64,000 bases of DNA from Bradyrhizobium sp. SZCCHNS1050 (lineage in GTDB: Bacteria; Pseudomonadota; Alphaproteobacteria; Rhizobiales; Xanthobacteraceae), in contig NZ_JAUETR010000002.1 in assembly GCF_032484785.1 (NCBI RefSeq), forward strand, positions 806,001 to 870,000. Direction: 5' to 3'. Shown here piece by piece: positions 1-8,315 of the stretch. The first letter of the stretch is position 1; each line of letters opens with the position of its first letter. The position numbers and the translations under genes are program-made. Below the pieces are notes generated by a model. It was not told the DNA's origin, made no database searches, and saw only the letters and a program-made list of their open reading frames with translations.

Positions 1-109
1 CGCCGCGGGTCGAGGGGATGGCGACGAAGTCGCTCGTGGTCGCAAGCTGCCGGTCGAAGTCGGCATCGACGGCGTCGACGATGCGCTGCGTAATGTCCTG
101 GGTGATCAT
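1..109 (-). CDS. M20-family peptidase/deacylase (ArgE/DapE-like), N-terminal fragment
   Basis: Only the first 36 codons are in the window; the gene continues past the left edge. The ATG is at 109-107. The peptide begins MITQDITQRIVDAVDAD and ends in FVAIPSTRG. A leading helix followed by a 'phi-x-IPS-x-(R/S)-G' segment is typical of M20 metallo-deacylases of the ArgE/DapE group, which hydrolyse N-acyl amino acids or peptides with a two-metal centre. No metal ligand is inside the visible part, so the family call rests on this short N-terminus. It is transcribed away from the small genes that follow. Confidence 0.45.
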   Translation of the reverse strand, partial: MITQDITQRIVDAVDADFDRQLATTSDFVAIPSTRG

Positions 110-255
110 GCCTGTCGAGGTTCCAATTGCCGATGACTGCAGCAAATCACAATCTCATGCAGAGTTGCACCGGATTCGCCGCTGCTTTCAGAATCGCAAG
201 GCCGCCCGTACATTCGCGCATACGAAAATGGCCGCAACATACTTTGGAATTTAAC

Positions 256-408
256 ATGTCGGATCACCGCAATATCCTTTATTTCCTCCTCGGCATTCTC
301 AGCGCGGCGATCATCGTGCTCGGCTACAATTTCTATCAGGCCAAGAAGCAGCCGGAGGGTGTCCAGATCAATATCGGGCCAAACGGACTGAAGATCGAAG
401 GAAAGTGA
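256..408 (+). CDS. small single-pass membrane protein, unknown function
   Basis: A 50-residue protein starting at ATG 256. Residues 6-24 form one hydrophobic segment (ILYFLLGILSAAIIVLGYNF), then a short polar tail ends IGPNGLKIEGK. The tail pattern ('V-x-I-x-I-G-P-x-G-L-x-I-E') resembles the C-terminal ends of many tiny rhizobial inner-membrane proteins of unknown role. An upstream in-frame start at 127 would add a Cys- and Arg-rich stretch that does not look like a natural N-terminus, so 256 is preferred. The stop overlaps the start of the next gene (TGATG), suggesting translational coupling. Confidence 0.6.
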   Translation: MSDHRNILYFLLGILSAAIIVLGYNFYQAKKQPEGVQINIGPNGLKIEGK

Positions 409-677
409 TGCGTTCTCAAATCTCCTCGTTCGCGAATGTCGCAGCGCGCCCTCTCGGCGTCCTCGGTGTCCTGCTTTTGGTTGCCGCACCCGCGCAGGCG
501 CAATATGTCGGGCGCGAGCAGGACATCACCGATCTCCGGCTCGGCCAGCGGGTGCTGGTCGATGACGGCACCTGCCCCGCCGGCCAGGTGAAGGAGGTCT
601 CCGGCTCCAAGATGGCTGAAACCGGTATTGTCCGCACCACGAAATGCGTGCCGCGCTTCGGGCCGAAGAAGAAGTAG
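408..677 (+). CDS. small exported protein, conserved-looking, unknown function
   Basis: An 89-residue protein whose ATG at 408 overlaps the previous stop; GTG 405 is an alternative start. It has a signal peptide (hydrophobic stretch LGVLGVLLLVAAPAQA, predicted cleavage after AQA). The mature part is about 60 residues with two cysteines (in DDGTCPAG and TTKCVPR) that could form one disulfide. The mature core 'LGQRVLVDDGTCPAGQVKEV' looks like a compact periplasmic beta fold. No enzymatic motif is visible. It probably forms a two-gene unit with the preceding membrane protein. Confidence 0.6.
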   Translation: MRSQISSFANVAARPLGVLGVLLLVAAPAQAQYVGREQDITDLRLGQRVLVDDGTCPAGQVKEVSGSKMAETGIVRTTKCVPRFGPKKK

Positions 678-789
678 CTGACCTCGTTCGATGCGGCTCT
701 CGCCGCCGACCTCCGGCGCGTGACCTTCCGCACAGTCCCACAGCCGCGCATCGACGATGCTCCTGCCCGTGGACAAGCGGGGACGCAGC

Positions 790-2136
790 ATGTCGATGTC
801 AGCGGTGCAGGATCACGGCTTCTTCGAAGCGGCCGACCGGCCGCAGCCGGTCAAGGCCGATTTCAGCCGTTACGCCCTGCTCGGCTATCTGTCGATCGCG
901 CTGGTGTTCGGCGGCTTCGGCGTGTGGGCGGCCTATGCGCCGCTCGATCGCGCGGCGATCGCACCGGGCACCGTGTCCGTCTCCGGCGATCACAAGGTGG
1001 TTCAGCACCGTGAGGGCGGAATCATCAGGGAGATCCTGGCCAAGGAAACTCACGCCGTGCATCGCGGCGACCTGCTGTTTCGGCTGCAGCCGACCGAGGC
1101 CCAGGCCAACACCGACCTCCTTCGCAAGCAGATGGACGCGTCGCTGGCCGAGGAGGCGCGCCTGCTCGCCGAGCGCGGCAATGCGCGGATGATCACGTTT
1201 CCCGACACGTTGCTCAACCGCCAGAACGTGCCGGAGGCGGCGCTTGCCATCGCCGACCAGCAGCGGCTGTTCGTCGAGCGCCGCAATGGCCTGATCAGCC
1301 AGATCAACATCCTCAACTCGCAGATCGCCCAGCAGCAGCAGGAGTTCGCCGGCCGTGACCGCCAGCGCGCCGCGCTCTCCGCGCAGCTCGCGAGCTTCGA
1401 GACGCAGATGAACAATGTGCGCCCGGCGGTCGCCGCAGGCTATTATCCGCGCAACAAGTTCCTCGAGCTGGAACGCGAGCGCGCCCGCGTCGAAGGCGAT
1501 CTCGGCCAGGCGCAGGCCGACGTCGCGCGGCTGACGCAGACGGCCGCGCAGACGCGCCTGCAGATCGATCAGACGCTGCAGAAATATCTGACCGAAGTCG
1601 GCCAGCAGCTCGACGGCACCCGGGCCAAGCTGTCGGACCTGCGCGAGAAGCTGGTCATCGCCGAGGACGTGCTGCGCCGGGTCGACATCCGCGCCGAGCG
1701 CGACGGCATCGTCATGAACATGAAAGTCCACACCGTCGGCGCCGTCGTGAAGCCCGGTGATACGCTCGCCGAGATCGTTCCGGTCGGCGAAGGCGTCGAC
1801 GTGATGGCGCACGTCTCGCCGCGCGACATCGAGAGCGTCGCCATCGGCCAGAGGGCCGAGGTGCGCTTCTCCAATTTCTCCTCGCGCACGACGCCGACGA
1901 TCTTCGGCAAGGTCTCGAGCGTCTCGGCGGACGCGATGTCGGACGAGGCGACCAAGCAGAGCTACTATTCGGCGCGCGTCGTGATCGACTATTCGACCAT
2001 CCCGCCCGAGATCGCCGAGAAGATCCTGCCGGGCATGCAGGCCGACGTCATCATCTCCACGGGAGAGCGCACCGTGCTCGAATATCTGGTCGGCCCGCTG
2101 CTCAACACGCTCGCCAAGACGTTCCGTGAGAAATGA
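790..2136 (+). CDS. type I secretion periplasmic adaptor (HlyD/PrtE family)
   Basis: A membrane fusion protein of about 448 residues that links an inner-membrane ABC exporter to a TolC-like channel. It has a short cytoplasmic N-terminus and one transmembrane helix (around YALLGYLSIALVFGGFGVWA). A biotinyl-lipoyl-like half follows (VQHREGGIIREILAKET), then a long Gln/Ala/Arg-rich coiled-coil hairpin and the second lipoyl half (ERDGIVMNMKVHTVGAVV). A C-terminal beta domain ends in PGMQADVIISTGERTVLEYL, the usual HlyD ending. ATG 790 follows GGGGACGC; ATG 757 is an upstream alternative adding 11 residues. Its partner exporter (4011-5732) is on the same strand, but the two are separated by an antisense gene. 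Confidence 0.92.
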   Translation: MSMSAVQDHGFFEAADRPQPVKADFSRYALLGYLSIALVFGGFGVWAAYAPLDRAAIAPGTVSVSGDHKVVQHREGGIIREILAKETHAVHRGDLLFRLQPTEAQANTDLLRKQMDASLAEEARLLAERGNARMITFPDTLLNRQNVPEAALAIADQQRLFVERRNGLISQINILNSQIAQQQQEFAGRDRQRAALSAQLASFETQMNNVRPAVAAGYYPRNKFLELERERARVEGDLGQAQADVARLTQTAAQTRLQIDQTLQKYLTEVGQQLDGTRAKLSDLREKLVIAEDVLRRVDIRAERDGIVMNMKVHTVGAVVKPGDTLAEIVPVGEGVDVMAHVSPRDIESVAIGQRAEVRFSNFSSRTTPTIFGKVSSVSADAMSDEATKQSYYSARVVIDYSTIPPEIAEKILPGMQADVIISTGERTVLEYLVGPLLNTLAKTFREK

Positions 2137-2147
2137 GCCGAGAACAC

Positions 2148-3833
2148 CTATGCCGACGGCACCGGTGGCGCGCCCGCGACGACAGCAAGGTCGCGGGCAC
2201 GCCGCACGCCGATGGCGTCCAGCTCGCTGCCCTGTTCCGGATCGGCAAGCCTCTCACGTATCGCTCCATCCAGATCAGCAAGACCGGCTGCTGTCGCCAC
2301 TCCTCCGGACATCGCGAGCTGCCAACCTCTGGTGTCCGCCAATTCAGCCAGAAGCGCCGGCCACTCCGTCCCGAGCCCGAGCACAGTCACCTGCGACGTG
2401 CGTCCAAGGGTCAGTTGCCCGACAACGATGTCGCCAAGGTGAGCACCAATCGCCAGCTCGACGGGCCGACCGATCTCCGCGGCGATCTTTTCGTTGACGC
2501 GGTCCATGACCACGTCCATGGCGCCGACCGCCTGCAGCGCATCGCGGCAGCCTTGTTCTGCTCCCTGCTCCTCGCCGAAGACGGCGAGCACGCCATTGCC
2601 GAGAAAGCGATCGATGCGCCCGGAATGGGCTTCGATCGCCCTGCCAATGGCGCCGAAGATCTCGTTCATCATGAACCCGAGGTCGGATGGCAGCCGGTCG
2701 CGCGCAATGGCCGCAAGCGGACGGACGCGGACGTGGACCAGGCATACCGCACGGCGCTCGGCGGGAAGGTGGTCGACGAGGGGCGCCCTCTCTGCTTGAT
2801 CGCCGCCGAGGAGACGCGTGATCGTCAGCGGCGCCGCCGGACGGATCTGGCAGGCCAGGCGCACATTCGCCGGTGCCGCCAAGTCGGCGAGCATGACGCG
2901 CTCCGCGTGGCCGGGCGGTGCCAGCGTCTCCGCACCTTCATCAACCCGGACGCGACAAAGACCGCAGCGGGCACGGCCGCCGCAGTCGGACCGCTGCGAA
3001 AGATCGTTGCTGCCGATGATCTCCAGCAGCGTCGGACCGACCGCGGCCCGCACCGTCGCACCACCCGTGAAAGCAATGGCGATCTTCGGCGCCGCGAGCG
3101 ACGCGACGTGACGGAACGCGATGATCGTCACGCCTGCAACGAGCAGCGCGACGACCGCGATCTGCGCCGAAACCTGCAGCAGGGCGATCCACTTCCCGTC
3201 GAGTTCGCTCGGCCAATGGGTGACCTGGCGCATCTGCTCGGCCATGCCGGGATTGCCGAGCAACGCGGCGACGGCGCGTCCGGACACCACGAACCCCATC
3301 AGCGCCGCCATCGGCACCGCGACGGCGAGAACAACCAGCAGCGGCTGGACGAGGCGGTACCAGCTCCGGAATTTCAGCCAATGATGCAGGCCGACGCAGC
3401 CGTGGATCCAGACCAGCAGCAGCAGCGCGGTCTGAATCCAGGCCGCCTTGGGCCACAGCAACGCCAGCGCATAGAGGTAGCCATCCTGAACGCCGAACAG
3501 CGCATGAGCCATGTGGGTCTCGATGACATGCGGCAGCAACAGCAGCGGGATCGCAAATCCGGTGGCGATCTGAACAAACTCCCACGAGGACAGCCGCCAC
3601 GTGCCGCGCTGAACCGTCTTGGCGAACGCCAGCACGACATGCGCGAGCAATGCCGCCGACAGCACGATCATTCCCGGCCACGATCGGGTGACGACCAGTC
3701 GCCATTCCTGCACCTCGTCCATCGCCTCGAGGCTGAACAGACCCACCGCATGGTTGAGAAAATGCGTCGCGGCGAACGCAAACAGGACGAGGCCGGACAT
3801 GAGCCGGATGTTCTGGGACGTTACGGCAGGCAT
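2148..3833 (-). CDS. membrane diheme-B / 2Fe-2S ferredoxin / class III cyclase-like fusion, catalytic residues replaced
   Basis: A 561-residue protein. Residues 8-250 contain about six transmembrane helices with paired histidines (HFLNH, PHVIETH, WIHG, LHHW). This resembles the succinate dehydrogenase-type diheme anchor known from the redox-regulated adenylate cyclase CyaC of Sinorhizobium meliloti. Residues about 250-340 are a plant-type 2Fe-2S domain with C-x5-C-x2-C (Cys 284, 290, 293) and a distal Cys 328 (LACQI). Residues about 350-540 align to a class III nucleotide cyclase. However, the first metal Asp is His (VHVRVRPLA), the second is Asn (FLGNGVLAVFG), and the adenine-selecting Asp and the Asn/Arg pair are Leu, Glu and Leu (VTVLGLGTEWPALLAEL). 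The cyclase fold is therefore probably catalytically dead or changed. The start at 3833 is chosen because the reading frame upstream lacks a natural N-terminus; TTG/ATG starts up to 3908 are possible. It is convergent with the adaptor gene. Confidence 0.75.
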   Translation of the reverse strand: MPAVTSQNIRLMSGLVLFAFAATHFLNHAVGLFSLEAMDEVQEWRLVVTRSWPGMIVLSAALLAHVVLAFAKTVQRGTWRLSSWEFVQIATGFAIPLLLLPHVIETHMAHALFGVQDGYLYALALLWPKAAWIQTALLLLVWIHGCVGLHHWLKFRSWYRLVQPLLVVLAVAVPMAALMGFVVSGRAVAALLGNPGMAEQMRQVTHWPSELDGKWIALLQVSAQIAVVALLVAGVTIIAFRHVASLAAPKIAIAFTGGATVRAAVGPTLLEIIGSNDLSQRSDCGGRARCGLCRVRVDEGAETLAPPGHAERVMLADLAAPANVRLACQIRPAAPLTITRLLGGDQAERAPLVDHLPAERRAVCLVHVRVRPLAAIARDRLPSDLGFMMNEIFGAIGRAIEAHSGRIDRFLGNGVLAVFGEEQGAEQGCRDALQAVGAMDVVMDRVNEKIAAEIGRPVELAIGAHLGDIVVGQLTLGRTSQVTVLGLGTEWPALLAELADTRGWQLAMSGGVATAAGLADLDGAIRERLADPEQGSELDAIGVRRARDLAVVAGAPPVPSA

Positions 3834-4010
3834 GAGCTCACTGTGATTCAGGCAAGCTGCGAAATCTGAGCACGACTGAACCATCCGGTAGCGGCTGCCA
3901 CCGGCCAACTCAAGCGCCGGCAGATCAGCCTCGAGCTATGTGAGGTCAGTCACGGTCGACGACGGGTGCCCCGGGCGAAGCTCCCCAGCACCATCGCAAG
4001 GGGATCCGAC

Positions 4011-5732
4011 ATGACGAGCACCACCCGAAGCCCGCTGGGAACCGCGCTCCGCGCCTGCTTTCCCGCGCTCACCGCGACGTTCGTGCTCAGCCTCTTCATC
4101 AATGCGAGCATGCTCGCCTCGCCCCTCTATTCCATGCAGGTCTACGACCGCGTCCTCACCAGCCGCAATCTCGGCACGCTGGTCATGCTGACGCTCATCG
4201 TCGGTGTCTTCCTGGTGCTGTATGGCGTCCTCGAATTCGCCCGTTCCGGCGTTTTGGCCCGGGCCGGCGTGCAGTTCGAAGGCACGCTGCGCCACCCGCT
4301 GTTCGAGACGATGATGAAGGCGGAGCTGTCGCCGCGGCATCGCTTCGGCCAGCAGATCATCCGTGACGCCGAGACCATCCGCGACTGCATCTCCAGCGGC
4401 ACCGCCGCCATCGCCTGCGATCTGCCGTGGACGCCGGTGTTCGTCGCGCTGTGCTTTCTGCAGCATGCCTATCTCGGCATCCTCTCACTGCTCGGCGCGA
4501 TCGTGCTGTTCTCGCTGGCGCTGCTCACCGAATTCTACACGCGCGCCAGCGTCGAGCGCACCAACGCGCTGGCCAACGAGGCCTCGCGCTTCGTCGCAGC
4601 GGCGCTGCGCAATGGCGAGGTCGTGCGCGGCCTCGGCATGGGCGACATCGTCATGGACCGCTGGAGCTGCCGGCAGTCGGCGATGGTCGATGCCCACAGC
4701 ACCCTCGTCGAGCGGGGCGCGGCGATGCATTCCGTCACCAAGTTCGCGCGCATGGCGGTGCAGACCTCGCTGCTGTGCATCGGCGCCTGGCTCGCGATCG
4801 AGCAGCAGATCTCGCCCGGCGCGATGATGGCGACGTCGATCATCATGGGCCGCGCGCTGGCCCCGGTCGAGCAGGTCGTCGGGCAGTGGAAGCGCATCAT
4901 CGCATTCCGCTCCGCCTATCGCCGGCTGGAGGAGCTGTTCCAGGCCTTGCCGGTCACGGCTGCACCGACGGCGCTGCCGACGCCGCGCGGCGACATCGAC
5001 GTCGAGAACGCCGTGGTGTGGCCGCCGGCGGCCGGCCGCCCCTCGGTCAAGGGCGTCAGCTTTTCGCTCAGAGCCGGCGAGAGTCTCGCGATCGTCGGCG
5101 CCTCCGCCAGCGGCAAGTCGAGCATGGCGCGCGCCATGGCCGGCGTCTGGCCGCTGCGCGAAGGCGTGATCCGCATCGACGGCGCCGCCTACAGCCAATG
5201 GGACCCAAACCGGCTCGGCAAGCATATCGGCTACCTGCCGCAGGACATCGAACTGTTCTCGGGCACCGTCGCCGACAACATCGCCCGGCTTGCGAAGGTC
5301 GACGAGGCCGCCGTTGTGGCTGCCGCCAAGGCCGCCGGCGCGCATGAGGTGATCCTGCGCCTGCCCAACGGCTACGACACGCCGATCGGTGAAGGCGGCG
5401 TGGCATTGTCCGGCGGCATGCGACAGCGCGTCGGCCTCGCCCGCGCGCTCTACGGCAATCCGCGGCTCCTGATCCTCGACGAGCCGAACTCGAACCTCGA
5501 CGAGGACGGCGAGCGGGCGCTGGCGCAGGCCATGGCCCAGGCGAAGGCCGCCGGCCGAACCGTGATCGTCGTCACGCACCGCCCGCAGCTTCTGGCGCAT
5601 GTTGACCGCATCATGGTGATGGCCTTCGGCAAGACGCTGGCATTCGGCCCGCGCGACGAGGTGATCGCCAAGATGCGCGGCCAGCGTGTCGTCGTCGCCC
5701 ACGACCGGGCGACGGCCAGCGCCGCGGCCTGA
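4011..5732 (+). CDS. type I secretion ABC exporter, PrtD/LapB-like permease-ATPase
   Basis: 573 residues. The N-terminal half has about six transmembrane helices (starting at TFVLSLFINASMLASPLYSM) and no C39 peptidase domain. The C-terminal ATPase has Walker A at about residue 362 (GASASGKSS), a signature motif with a changed fourth residue (LSGGMRQR), Walker B (LLILDEPNSNLD) and a switch His (VVTHR). It drives one-step export of non-lantibiotic proteins, often RTX types, together with an HlyD adaptor and TolC. ATG 4011 has AAGGGGA upstream; a GTG at 3966 is less likely. No RTX (GGxGxDxLx) substrate is visible in the window. The following gene is a possible exported partner. Confidence 0.92.
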   Translation: MTSTTRSPLGTALRACFPALTATFVLSLFINASMLASPLYSMQVYDRVLTSRNLGTLVMLTLIVGVFLVLYGVLEFARSGVLARAGVQFEGTLRHPLFETMMKAELSPRHRFGQQIIRDAETIRDCISSGTAAIACDLPWTPVFVALCFLQHAYLGILSLLGAIVLFSLALLTEFYTRASVERTNALANEASRFVAAALRNGEVVRGLGMGDIVMDRWSCRQSAMVDAHSTLVERGAAMHSVTKFARMAVQTSLLCIGAWLAIEQQISPGAMMATSIIMGRALAPVEQVVGQWKRIIAFRSAYRRLEELFQALPVTAAPTALPTPRGDIDVENAVVWPPAAGRPSVKGVSFSLRAGESLAIVGASASGKSSMARAMAGVWPLREGVIRIDGAAYSQWDPNRLGKHIGYLPQDIELFSGTVADNIARLAKVDEAAVVAAAKAAGAHEVILRLPNGYDTPIGEGGVALSGGMRQRVGLARALYGNPRLLILDEPNSNLDEDGERALAQAMAQAKAAGRTVIVVTHRPQLLAHVDRIMVMAFGKTLAFGPRDEVIAKMRGQRVVVAHDRATASAAA

Positions 5733-5771
5733 ACGAACCCAGTGCAGATCTCACACCGCAAGGAGCCGGCC

Positions 5772-6545
5772 ATGATCAAGTTCACATCGTCTACGAGGAC
5801 CCTGCAGCTGGCCTTCGCGACCGCCGTCCTGTTGCCGATCTCGGCTTCGGCGGAGACGCCGATGACCGCGCGGCAGATGCTGGCCCACGCGCAAACTCAA
5901 GCCCTCAATGTCCCCAGCGATATCAGGAAGCCCGAGCTCGACCGCAGCGAAAAGATCACCAGCGAGGCCGCCTCCGCAGGCAATGCCGCCATCGCCGCCC
6001 CGCTTCCGGTGATCGAACCGCCGGCGCCGATGTCGCCGCCAGCCCCGGCGCTCACCGCACTGGCTGCGCCCGTCCCGGCGCCTGAGGCAGCTTCGTCGCA
6101 GACGCGTACCAACTCGCTCACGGCCGCCGCGCCCGTTGCTGAAGCTGCCAAGACGTCGAATCCAACGCTCGCGACACCGCCCGTGGCCGCCACCACCGAA
6201 ACACGCCCGATGGCACCGGCCGCGACGCCGCCCGTCACGGCCGCAGCTTCACCGGCCCTCGTCCCCGCGACCGCTCCCGTTGCCGCGCCGCCCCAGTCCG
6301 GCCTGCCGGGCGCGGCGGCCACCCAGACCACCGGGACGCAACCGGCCGCCTCGTCGTCCGCCGAAAAGCCTGCTCCTGCGCGACATCAGCCAACCCGTGC
6401 CAGCGCGGCAGCGGCCCGCCCTGCGCCCAAGCCTACTGCGAGATCGTCGAGACACAGCGACGAGGATGCCATCAGTACCCGGATCTCGCGCATCATGCGC
6501 CGGCCGGACGTGCAGTCATTGATGTCGCAATATGGCCTGGATTGA
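5772..6545 (+). CDS. exported Ala/Pro/Thr-rich low-complexity protein
   Basis: 257 residues with ATG 5772 and a strong AAGGAG. A signal peptide (LQLAFATAVLLPISASA) is followed by a short region (AETPMTARQMLAHAQTQAL), then roughly 150 residues of Ala-Pro-Thr repeats. The basic C-terminus carries a small conserved-looking helix (ISTRISRIMRRPDVQSLMSQYGLD). The disordered middle suggests a periplasm-spanning linker like those of TonB or cell-wall proteins. It lies 39 bp after the type I exporter on the same strand and may be co-transcribed; whether it is a substrate or an accessory part is unknown. Confidence 0.65.
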   Translation: MIKFTSSTRTLQLAFATAVLLPISASAETPMTARQMLAHAQTQALNVPSDIRKPELDRSEKITSEAASAGNAAIAAPLPVIEPPAPMSPPAPALTALAAPVPAPEAASSQTRTNSLTAAAPVAEAAKTSNPTLATPPVAATTETRPMAPAATPPVTAAASPALVPATAPVAAPPQSGLPGAAATQTTGTQPAASSSAEKPAPARHQPTRASAAAARPAPKPTARSSRHSDEDAISTRISRIMRRPDVQSLMSQYGLD

Positions 6546-6597
6546 CGACGAGCACCGCGGACGATGGACGCTGATCGACATCGGTTCAGACGGCTGA

Positions 6598-6960
6598 TCA
6601 GTTGGCCGGATCGAACATGCACTGCAGCGCGGGCTTCGCGATCTTGGTGAACGTGGGCCCGATCTCGGCTCGCTTCGGTGCGGGCACCCAATCGGTCTCG
6701 ATGGTCGGCACGCCGGTCTCACTGATCCCGCGCAGCAGCGCCTCACGCAAGTCGGCATCCTCCACCATAGCGGCCGCATGATCATGCAGGCAGGAGCAGA
6801 CAGCTTCAGGACGCGTCCACCGGTCGAGCATATGAGGCGCACATTGCCGTACGAACTCGCCGCGCAGATCTGGCAATCGGGTCGTCGTCCGCGCCTCGAC
6901 GAAGGACCAGAAGAGGCACGGCAGCACGGCAAGCGCCGCAGCATCCAGTCGAAAACGCAT
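6598..6960 (-). CDS. small exported cysteine-containing protein, unknown
   Basis: 120 residues starting at ATG 6960; ATG 6990 would add ten charged residues. The N-terminus has a basic start and a hydrophobic core (RFRLDAAALAVLPCLFWSFVEA). The mature part is helical with cysteines in RQCAPHM, VCSCLHD and ALQCMFD, compatible with two disulfides. The spacing 'F-x-x-Q-C ... C-x-C' is common in small rhizobial periplasmic proteins of unknown role. It is convergent with the Ala/Pro-rich gene, with about 50 bp between the stops. Confidence 0.55.
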   Translation of the reverse strand: MRFRLDAAALAVLPCLFWSFVEARTTTRLPDLRGEFVRQCAPHMLDRWTRPEAVCSCLHDHAAAMVEDADLREALLRGISETGVPTIETDWVPAPKRAEIGPTFTKIAKPALQCMFDPAN

Positions 6961-7537
6961 GGTGGACCGCTGGTGTTTGTTTTTCGTCATGTCATCCACG
7001 CAGGCCGCGACGACACGATTCGCATGCCGCCCACGCTTTCATACCCGCTTCACGTTTCAAGCGGCCTGCGGCACGGGCACAAAATGGTTTCATGGGCCCG
7101 CCGCTCCGTTTCATCGCGACCCACCCGACGACACAAAATACAATCGAAACGAGAGTGATCTAAAGCGCCACCTGCTTTGGCCGAGCCAGCGCGATCCGGG
7201 GCAACCCTTCAATCTGCCGATGGAGAGCTTCTTAACGACCTGGCGCTAACCGTGGCCGGCAGGGAGAACCTCCCAGATCGCTACGGCGACCCAGCAGCGC
7301 GGCGCGTTGGGGGACGACGTTGCTCCCTCAGGGTCACCATGGACAGGCGCTTGCACACACCCAAGCCGAAGGTATCTCGCCGCAGCTCGCTGGCTACGCC
7401 GATGGCGCAGCAGCGAACCGAGGGCTATGCCGGCTCGACGCCACAGAGCCTGGTGCGGCTGATCGGCTGTCACGATTCCGCCAAGCACAAATTGCCCAGC
7501 GAGGCTTTCGGCAGCCGATCGTCCCCTGGCAGGTCCC
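6961..7537. other. intergenic, no supportable gene
   Basis: About 580 bp between two minus-strand genes. Open frames exist on both strands (for example 7177-7548 plus and 7246-7578 minus), but they lack good ribosome binding sites and read as low-quality Arg/Ser-rich sequence. I see no RNA gene, insertion-sequence end or terminator. It may carry the promoter of the 6598-6960 gene and decayed coding sequence. Confidence 0.4.
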
Positions 7538-8089
7538 TTATTGAATGAAATCACCGCACTTCTGGACTGCGCCGTCATCGGATTTGCCCCAAGGCATGAT
7601 CGGGACGGAGGAGGTCGAGTTCTTCGGTGAGCCCTCGATCAGCCTGTCCGAGTAAACCATGTAGACCAGCACGTTGCGCTTGGCGTCGCAGCCACGAACG
7701 ATCTGCATCTTCTTGAAGAACAGCGACCGCCGCTGCCGGAACATGTCGTCGGCCTGTTCGAGCTTGCGCTTGAACCTGATCGGGCCGATCTGCCGGCATG
7801 CGAGCGAGATGTCGGAGACCTCCTCAGCCAGGCCCAGCCAACCGGCATATCCGCCCTTCTGCGGCACCGTGAAGTGGCAGGCAACGCCCTCGACCTCTGG
7901 ATCATCAACGCCATAGGTCGCGAGCTTGTCATTCGGGCTGAGCAATTTGAACACGGTGGACCGACGGAAGATCAGATCCGGCTCGTCTGCGGCGTATGCT
8001 GAGATCACAGGCGAGGACAATCCGATAAGCAGCAGGCAAGCGAGGGTTTTCAGCCACAGATCAAACCGTTTGGTGGCTCTGAACGACAT
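7538..8089 (-). CDS. creA: CreA-family periplasmic protein
   Basis: 183 residues, ATG 8089 with GGAGACC upstream. A signal peptide (TLACLLLIGLSSPVISAYA) precedes the CreA domain. Recognisable blocks are STVFKLLSPNDKL, DDPEVEGVACHF, GLAEEVSDISLACRQIGPI and YMVYSDRLIEGSPKNSTSSVPI; the last is the most diagnostic stretch of E. coli CreA. The family is widespread in Proteobacteria and its biochemical role is not established. Three cysteines in the mature part (VACHF, LACRQ, RGCDA) and one near the end (VQKCGDFIQ) could make two disulfides. It is divergent from the L,D-transpeptidase gene, with a 226-bp shared upstream region. Confidence 0.88.
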   Translation of the reverse strand: MSFRATKRFDLWLKTLACLLLIGLSSPVISAYAADEPDLIFRRSTVFKLLSPNDKLATYGVDDPEVEGVACHFTVPQKGGYAGWLGLAEEVSDISLACRQIGPIRFKRKLEQADDMFRQRRSLFFKKMQIVRGCDAKRNVLVYMVYSDRLIEGSPKNSTSSVPIMPWGKSDDGAVQKCGDFIQ

Positions 8090-8315
8090 GTCGGTCTCCG
8101 TTATACCGCCGATGCTCGGCATACCGCCCATGTAGGGACACAAATGCCTGCAAGGAAGGCGCTCCAGCCCGTGACCTTCCACTACCCGTTTAACGGGATG
8201 TGAGGCTTTTCTGCTACGATTGGAACGAAATCACGCAGGGCAGAAGCCCCAAGCTGGTGAACGCAGACTCCGTCTGCGACACTAAAGACCAGATGGTTCT
8301 TGAGGATTTGCCGGA

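Noticed and set aside
18..254. A 78-codon plus-strand frame at the left edge
   Set aside because: It overlaps the better-supported M20 peptidase start on the minus strand and has no coding character.
790..6545. RTX-type substrate for the type I system
   Set aside because: No GGxGxDxLx nonapeptide repeats were found in any frame here, so no substrate is claimed.
7177..7548. A 123-codon plus-strand frame in the 6961-7537 gap
   Set aside because: No ribosome binding site, Arg/Ser/Pro-rich composition, no recognisable domain, and it overlaps the end of creA.
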